From Rhodospirillaceae bacterium UBA4468 (GTDB taxonomy: Bacteria; Pseudomonadota; Alphaproteobacteria; Rhodospirillales; Casp-alpha2), in the NCBI GenBank assembly GCA_002389385.1, contig DGOK01000058.1:1-45601 (forward strand): a DNA stretch of 45,601 nucleotides, read 5' to 3'. This document shows, piece after piece, positions 41,745 through 45,601 of the stretch (position 1 is the stretch's first letter; every line of letters begins with the position of its first letter). Both the position numbers and the translations under genes were made by a program. A model generated the notes under the pieces. The model worked only from the letters and a program-made list of their open reading frames with translations. It ran no database searches and was not told the DNA's origin.

Positions 41745-42179
41745 CTATGTCTGAATATCGTGCAATGCGTCACGTATGTCCTTTGGGATAGGAACCGGTT
41801 TATTGGTTGCGCGCTCAACGAACACATGAACGAAATGGCCAGAAGCAGCGGCATTCTGTTCTTCACCACGAAATATCCCGACTTCATAGCGAACGGAAGA
41901 ATTACCCAATTTTCCCACCCGTAATCCACAACTGATCTTGTCAGGATACGCGATTGAATGCGCATAGTTACAATGACTTTCGACAACAACACCGATGGTC
42001 TTGGCGTTATGAATGTCGAGCCCACCTTTTTCGATCAGAAAGTAATTCACGACGGTGTCAAAGTATGAGTAATAAGTGACGTTGTTGATGTGACCGTAAA
42101 GATCATTATCCATCCAGCGAGTCTGTAATTCGAGAAAATAACGATAATCGTCACGGGTTTGAATGTTTGATGGAGGCAT
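41745..42179 (-). CDS. Acyl-CoA thioesterase, hot-dog fold (copy 2)
   Basis: Second hot-dog thioesterase, 144 residues, with catalytic motif TRWMDNDLYGHINNVTYYS and GHFVHVFVERAT. It resembles copy 1 along its whole length, so the pair likely arose by tandem duplication. The frame is open to 42257, but the first part would contain the GC-rich terminator hairpin at 42213-42239. ATG 42179 gives the same distance to the catalytic Asp as in copy 1, so it is preferred; ATG 42203 is possible. The two genes probably share a transcript. Confidence 0.83.
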   Translation of the reverse strand: MPPSNIQTRDDYRYFLELQTRWMDNDLYGHINNVTYYSYFDTVVNYFLIEKGGLDIHNAKTIGVVVESHCNYAHSIAYPDKISCGLRVGKLGNSSVRYEVGIFRGEEQNAAASGHFVHVFVERATNKPVPIPKDIRDALHDIQT

Positions 42180-42212
42180 CTTCAGTGGACCTTTTGTCGT
42201 CATAATAATTAT

Positions 42213-42249
42213 GGGGGCCACCGATTTCCGGTAGCCCCCTATTTTTTTT
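42213..42249 (+). terminator. Orphan plus-strand intrinsic terminator
   Basis: Stem GGGGGC/GCCCCC with inner ACCG/CGGT and loop ATTTC (42213-42239), followed on the plus strand by TATTTTTTTT. This is a strong terminator facing away from any annotated plus-strand gene: the nearest upstream plus gene is hsp20, which already has its own. It may end an unannotated plus transcript antisense to the thioesterases, or serve as leader structure for the minus-strand gene. Confidence 0.75.
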
Positions 42250-42326
42250 AAAGCCACTATCCTGTCAAACTCGCCTACATTACTTTTTTTTAATTAAAAG
42301 GATTAAAGCGGTCCTTATGCTCCACG

Positions 42327-42347
42327 TCAAGTGGCACGTTCACTTGA
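42327..42347. promoter_or_regulatory. Inverted repeat, candidate operator
   Basis: TCAAGTG - GCACGTT - CACTTGA: perfect seven-base arms and seven-base spacer, upstream of the minus-strand thioesterases. ACGT occurs before the left arm and within the spacer. Symmetry and size fit a dimeric regulator; the protein is unknown. Confidence 0.45.
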
Positions 42348-42363
42348 TATATTTTCATATATT

Positions 42364-42395
42364 TACGCAAAAAGACCGCCCTCGACTGAGGGCGG
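42364..42395 (-). terminator. Minus-strand intrinsic terminator
   Basis: Read on the minus strand: CCGCCCTC - AGTC - GAGGGCGG followed by TCTTTTTGCG. Eight perfect GC-rich pairs. It would stop transcripts coming from the DUF1192 gene (42751-42933), about 370 bases away, or an unannotated minus-strand RNA starting nearer. Confidence 0.8.
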
Positions 42396-42541
42396 CAAGT
42401 TTGACAGGGAGATGTCAAAGTTAGGGCCAAAAGAATAAAAGCCCACAAACAAAGCATACAATGGGGACGTTAATTTTGATTTAATGATTGAGATCGCCAA
42501 GTGACGCCCGTATACCGATATTAGAATGAAAGGTCGTTCCC

Positions 42542-42745
42542 TTGTCACCCTGGATTACTTGTACAATTCTCATTGTTGGTTTCGTTTTGCCGATGACCCA
42601 CGTTGCGTTTCATTCCGCATCGGGCCCTTGGCGCATGCCAGCCGGATCGCGGTGCCCTTTCAGCCCGAAAATTGGCTGGCTCGTTATTATTATGTTTTTG
42701 GGCCCTATCGGGTGGATCATGTTTATGACCCGCAAACGACGCTAA
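42542..42745 (+). CDS. Small two-helix membrane protein (PLDc_N-like)
   Basis: A 67-residue frame starting at TTG 42542, with AAGG eight bases upstream. Residues 5-22 (ITCTILIVGFVLPMTHVAF) and 46-62 (GWLVIIMFLGPIGWIMFM) are hydrophobic, and the protein ends in TRKRR, placing the tail in the cytoplasm. The second helix, with FLGPIGWIMF, resembles the phospholipase-D N-terminal (PLDc_N) segment found as stand-alone small proteins. It converges with the DUF1192 gene, five bases apart. Function unknown; the start is uncertain. Confidence 0.6.
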   Translation: MSPWITCTILIVGFVLPMTHVAFHSASGPWRMPAGSRCPFSPKIGWLVIIMFLGPIGWIMFMTRKRR

Positions 42746-42750
42746 GACAG

Positions 42751-42933
42751 TTATTTCTTAAAAAACGATTCGGCGCCCAATTTAGCCGCTTCTTTCGCTT
42801 TAATTGAACCGCGTGTGCGTTCAATCTCTTCTTCAAGCTCAATAATGTATACATGCAGTGCCTCAATAGACATTTCATCCAGATTCTTTTTTGGTTTTGG
42901 TTGTTTTAATGGCTCAAAATCTTCGATATCCAT
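42751..42933 (-). CDS. DUF1192 family small protein
   Basis: Protein of 60 residues, the usual size of DUF1192. It starts MDIEDFEPLKQPKP, then SIEALHVYIIELEEEIERTR, a helix typical of the family, ending in LGAESFFKK. The family is alphaproteobacterial and has no firm function. ATG 42933 has GGGGAGGG five bases ahead, so the longer frame to 43017 is rejected. The quinone oxidoreductase gene is divergent, a linkage seen elsewhere in alphaproteobacteria. Confidence 0.88.
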   Translation of the reverse strand: MDIEDFEPLKQPKPKKNLDEMSIEALHVYIIELEEEIERTRGSIKAKEAAKLGAESFFKK

Positions 42934-43016
42934 GTGCCCTCCCCATCCTGTTGTGAGAATGTTAAAAGAACCTGCACCCTCTAAACAAGCATATGAATGA
43001 AAAAGTGAGCGTTTCA

Positions 43017-44018
43017 ATGTCTATACCGACCATGATGAGAAGTATCGAAATCGTAGAATCAGGTGGCCCTGAGGTTCTAAGCGAAACCCAGCGCCCGGTT
43101 CCACATCCCACGAACGGTGAAGTTCTCATTCAAATCCATGCGGCAGGCGTGAACCGCCCGGATTGCATTCAACGCCAAGGACACTATGCACCACCCGAAG
43201 GCGTCACGGACATACCCGGATTAGAGGTTTCAGGTGAAATCATTGCGCTCGGCGAAGGTGTTTCAGGTTTTAATATAGGCGATATGGTTTGTGCGCTGGT
43301 CGCAGGCGGTGGGTATGCCGAATATGTTACGGCACCCATTGAGCAAGTCCTGACTGTTCCTAGCGGGCTATCAATGCTTGAAGCTGCGGCCCTTCCAGAA
43401 ACATGTATGACCGTCTGGACGAATGTCTTCGAGCGCGCGCATCTCGCACCTGATGAAACACTTATGATCCATGGAGGTTCCAGCGGGATTGGTACGACGG
43501 CAATACAGATTGCCAGCGCACTAGGCTCACGCGTCATCATCACCGCCGGAAACAACGAGAAATGCCAGGCGTGCCTAAATCTCGGTGCAGAGCGTGCTGT
43601 GAATTACCGTGAGGAGGATTTTGTCGCTGCGGCAAAAGATTTCAGCGGTGGCAAAGGTATAAACGTCATTCTGGATATGGTCGGTGGCGAGTATATTCAA
43701 AAAAACATCAAAGCTGCAGCGCCCGACGGACGTATCGTCAACATCGCATTCCTTCAGGGCGCAAAAGTCGAAGTTAATTTCATGCCGTTAATGCTGAAAC
43801 GTCTCACACTTACCGGCTCAACCCTCCGCTCACAGTCAATTTCTCGCAAAGGTGAGATTGTTCGCCATTTAAAGAAAACAGTATGGCCATTGATTGAGGC
43901 TGGTCGTATTAAACCGGTTATTTTTAAAGAATTCCCCTTAAATGAGGCAAAAGAAGCTCATGAATTGATGGAATCAAGTGCACACATCGGAAAAATAATG
44001 TTACGTGTCAAAAAATAG
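43017..44018 (+). CDS. NAD(P)H-quinone oxidoreductase, zinc-free MDR family
   Basis: Medium-chain dehydrogenase/reductase of 333 residues, close to the PIG3/QOR group. Marks are AAGVNRPDCIQRQGHY, PGLEVSGEIIALGEGV, AAALPETCMTVWTNVFE and the NADPH loop HGGSSGIGTTAIQIA. There are no structural zinc cysteines. Start is uncertain: the frame opens at 42993; ATG 43017 (GTGAG eight bases upstream) and 43032 are alternatives. PIG3-type enzymes reduce quinones with NADPH. It is divergent from DUF1192 and followed by trcR after a structured leader. Confidence 0.88.
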   Translation: MSIPTMMRSIEIVESGGPEVLSETQRPVPHPTNGEVLIQIHAAGVNRPDCIQRQGHYAPPEGVTDIPGLEVSGEIIALGEGVSGFNIGDMVCALVAGGGYAEYVTAPIEQVLTVPSGLSMLEAAALPETCMTVWTNVFERAHLAPDETLMIHGGSSGIGTTAIQIASALGSRVIITAGNNEKCQACLNLGAERAVNYREEDFVAAAKDFSGGKGINVILDMVGGEYIQKNIKAAAPDGRIVNIAFLQGAKVEVNFMPLMLKRLTLTGSTLRSQSISRKGEIVRHLKKTVWPLIEAGRIKPVIFKEFPLNEAKEAHELMESSAHIGKIMLRVKK

Positions 44019-44040
44019 TCACGAAGAGGCTTTGACCAAA

Positions 44041-44089
44041 GGATGGCACTGGCGCTATAAAGGCAGCGAGTTTAACCGGAGTGCCATCC
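44041..44089 (+). promoter_or_regulatory. Leader hairpin upstream of trcR
   Basis: Ten-base perfect arms GGATGGCACT (44041-44050) and AGTGCCATCC (44080-44089), with an inner GCGCT/AGCG pairing. It ends 33 bases before the trcR start and is not followed by a T tract, so it is more likely a leader structure or dimeric operator than a terminator. Confidence 0.5.
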
Positions 44090-44122
44090 GGTCAATCCCT
44101 ATATTTTGAAGAGGAAAGAATT

Positions 44123-44740
44123 ATGGCGCATCCGTTGATGCCAAAGGGCACCGCCGTCTGGCTCGTAGACAATACGACGCTGACATTTAAGCAAATTGCA
44201 GATTTTTGTGGTCTGCATGAACTAGAAATTCAGGCTATTGCCGACGGTGACGTCGCGATTGGTATGCAAGGCCTTGACCCAATTAAGTCTGGCGCATTGG
44301 CCGCTGAAGAAATTGAGCGCTGTATCGCTGATCCAAATGCGATCCTGACACTGGTGAAGCCAAACATTCCGCAGCCAAAAGCGCGTCAAAAAGGTGCGAG
44401 ATATACACCTGTATCCAAGCGTGGAGATCGCCCGAATGGGATTTCATGGTTGGTAAAGAATTATCCAGAACTTTCAGACGCACAAATTTCAAAGCTCCTT
44501 GGCACAACGAAGCCAACGATCAGCGCAATTCGTGATCGATCCCATTGGAACTCACCAAACATCAAAGCCGAAAACCCAGTCGGATTAGGCCTTTGTGGTG
44601 CAACTGACTTAGAGAAAGCTGTCGCTATTGCCCGTGCGCGGGCAGGTACAGTTCAAGCCCCAAAGGCAGAGCCTGCAGCAGCGACTTCCGATGCACCAGT
44701 TTCGGCACCACCAGCAATGGATATGCCTTCAGAAAGCTGA
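44123..44740 (+). CDS. trcR: TrcR-type cell-cycle regulator (DUF1013)
   Basis: Protein of 205 residues. It opens MAHPLMPKGTAVWLVDNTTL, the conserved DUF1013 start, with helix-turn-helix-like segments at LTFKQIADFCGLHELEIQAI and ELSDAQISKLLGTTKPTISAI. GDRPNGISWLVKNYPEL and DRSHWNSPNIK are also family-typical. Homologues in Caulobacter and Rickettsia-like bacteria act in cell-cycle transcription (TrcR). The C-terminal 30 residues are Ala/Pro-rich. GAGGAAAG precedes ATG 44123. A strong hairpin sits in the leader and a bidirectional terminator follows. Confidence 0.9.
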   Translation: MAHPLMPKGTAVWLVDNTTLTFKQIADFCGLHELEIQAIADGDVAIGMQGLDPIKSGALAAEEIERCIADPNAILTLVKPNIPQPKARQKGARYTPVSKRGDRPNGISWLVKNYPELSDAQISKLLGTTKPTISAIRDRSHWNSPNIKAENPVGLGLCGATDLEKAVAIARARAGTVQAPKAEPAAATSDAPVSAPPAMDMPSES

Positions 44741-44767
44741 TGCATAAGCGATTTGTAAAAACCGCAT

Positions 44768-44801
44768 AAAAAAACGGCCGACAAATTGTCGGCCGTTTTT
44801 G
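44768..44801. terminator. Bidirectional terminator between trcR and cytochrome c
   Basis: CGGCCGACAA (44775-44784) pairs with TTGTCGGCCG (44786-44795), flanked by an A run on the left and a T run on the right, so it works in both directions. It separates the convergent trcR (+) and cytochrome c (-) genes. Confidence 0.92.
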
Positions 44802-44818
44802 CATTCTTACCTTATAAC

Positions 44819-45205
44819 TCAGTGCGCTTTGAGGTACTCAATAACCGCTTTACGGTCATCTTCTTTTTTAAGCTTCAAGCCCATAGATGATCGCTTTCCA
44901 GTTTTTTCCTTCGTAAATTTTGAAGGATCCTCTAGATAAGCAATCAATGAAGCTTCATCCCAAGACCAATCAGCATCTTTTAGGCCCTTGTAACGCTTTT
45001 CGAAGCCTTCAGCCGTTCCAGCCTTACGACCAAAGACACCCGCAAGCGATGGTCCAACCTTATGCTTACCAGCTTCAGTTGAATGGCACGCAGCACATTT
45101 TTTGAAGACTTTTGCACCATCTGCTGCGATTGCAGCATCAGGCGATGTCACAGCAAAAATAGCAGCAACACCAAAAACGCCGAGTAATTTCTTTGATAAC
45201 GTCAT
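44819..45205 (-). CDS. Class I c-type cytochrome (c2-like)
   Basis: Periplasmic monoheme electron carrier of 128 residues. Signal peptide about 1-27 (cleavage near AAIAAD). Heme attachment is CAACH at about 37-41, preceded by KVFKKC. GPSLAGVFGRKAGT is the typical following loop, and the axial Met is in SSMGLKL near 107. The C-terminal helix KAVIEYLKAH fits. The size and motifs match cytochrome c2/c550-like electron donors. The ATG opens the signal directly. Confidence 0.95.
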   Translation of the reverse strand: MTLSKKLLGVFGVAAIFAVTSPDAAIAADGAKVFKKCAACHSTEAGKHKVGPSLAGVFGRKAGTAEGFEKRYKGLKDADWSWDEASLIAYLEDPSKFTKEKTGKRSSMGLKLKKEDDRKAVIEYLKAH

Positions 45206-45323
45206 TCTGTAGTACCTCTGTTTGATATAACGGATAGGTTTCTGCCCCCCGAGAAATCAATAAAGACCCTAACCCGTTTTTAAAAAAAGTAAAAGCACCT
45301 CAAGCATCAACAACCAAACTTAT

Positions 45324-45601
45324 TTAAGCATCTTCAAGAAGCTTTTTAGTGCACACTTCTGTAATCGCAGCCGTTAATACATTCATCGCAATCTGGATTT
45401 CATCAATACCAGGCAACGTCGGGGCGATACGGATATTCGCGTCATGTGGATCGCGGTTATAAGGATACGTACATCCAGCAGGTGTCATCTTAACGCCAGC
45501 CTCCGCACATTTAGCGATCACAGCTGATGCACATCCATCCAAAACATCAACACTAACAAAGTAGCCACCTGCGGGCCTTGTCCATCTTGCCAATCCTGTG
45601 C
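45324..45601 (-). CDS. PLP-dependent aminotransferase, C-terminal part (cut by window)
   Basis: The C-terminal 90 or so residues of an aminotransferase; the N-terminal part lies beyond the right edge. TRPAGGYFVSVDVLDGCA, GVKMTPAGCTYPYNRDP and NIRIAPTLPGIDEI resemble the AspT/MocR-like aspartate aminotransferase group (PF12897). The catalytic lysine is not in view. It is in the same direction as cytochrome c but 118 bases away. Confidence 0.85.
   Translation of the reverse strand, partial: TGLARWTRPAGGYFVSVDVLDGCASAVIAKCAEAGVKMTPAGCTYPYNRDPHDANIRIAPTLPGIDEIQIAMNVLTAAITEVCTKKLLEDA

Larger units (their letters stand above)
42261..42408. repeat. 148-bp segment bounded by 11-bp inverted repeats
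   Basis: CCTGTCAAACT (42261-42271) and AGTTTGACAGG (42398-42408) are perfect inverted copies; 14 of 15 bases match if GCC/GGC inside is included. Between them lie a T-rich run, an inverted repeat at 42327-42347 and a terminator hairpin, with no gene. It resembles a miniature inverted-repeat element, although no target duplication is evident at the ends. Confidence 0.45.

Noticed and set aside
42526..42807. Alternative 93-residue plus-strand frame over the small membrane protein
   Set aside because: It overlaps the DUF1192 gene and lacks the hydrophobic two-helix pattern seen in the other frame.

Overview
This window looks like chromosome of a mid-GC, probably marine or aquatic alphaproteobacterium. 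The supporting genes are a TrcR/DUF1013 regulator, DUF1192 and DUF4164 small proteins, a cysteine-free ribosomal protein L31, a ROSE-type leader on an hsp20 gene, and the order zapA - 6S RNA - fau. The genus cannot be settled from sequence alone; a Rhodospirillales- or SAR116-like lineage is a guess. I see no prophage, integron, CRISPR array, rRNA or tRNA.

Layout. 1-521 is a gene-free leader. 522-2681 (+) holds an M23 peptidoglycan endopeptidase and a YbfF-type esterase. 2678-4834 (-) holds a TPR/SHOCT-like/SPOR lipoprotein and an exported protein of unknown function. 4896-9948 (-) is a tight accessory operon: EamA exporter, threonine-dehydratase-like enzyme (broken by a one-base frameshift), AlaX-type tRNA-editing protein, tartrate/D-malate dehydrogenase-like enzyme, PhzF-like protein and GNAT. 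A small DUF1127 gene lies at its head, and a MocR regulator (10328-11731, +) is divergent from it. Perfect inverted repeats sit in the shared promoter region.

11735-29624 (-) is a long housekeeping block, in transcription order: DUF4164, zapA, 6S RNA, fau, ymdB-like, yebC, ruvCAB, ybgC, tolQRAB, pal, cpoB, tilS, ftsH, folP, glmM, thiD. It covers division, Holliday-junction processing, envelope constriction, protein quality control, folate and cell-wall precursor synthesis.

29912-40562 (+) runs gap, an unknown small gene coupled to it, a thiE-like gene, efp, a suhB-like gene, an OmpA-domain protein, a MotA/TolQ-like plus MotB/OmpA-like pair (a second ion-driven envelope complex besides Tol-Pal), an MFS transporter, rpmE and a membrane-bound class III nucleotide cyclase. 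40563-45601 holds hsp20 with a candidate RpoH promoter and ROSE thermometer, two paralogous hot-dog thioesterases, a small-repeat-rich intergenic region, a small membrane protein, DUF1192, a quinone oxidoreductase, trcR behind a strong leader hairpin, cytochrome c, and the C-terminal part of an aminotransferase cut by the window edge.

The least explained parts are the MocR-controlled amino-acid cluster (4.9-11.7 kb), the OmpA/MotA/MotB-like gene set (33.6-37.0 kb), the cyclase with an unassigned N-terminal domain (38.8-40.6 kb), the SHOCT-like/SPOR lipoprotein, and the inverted-repeat region at 42.2-42.4 kb.
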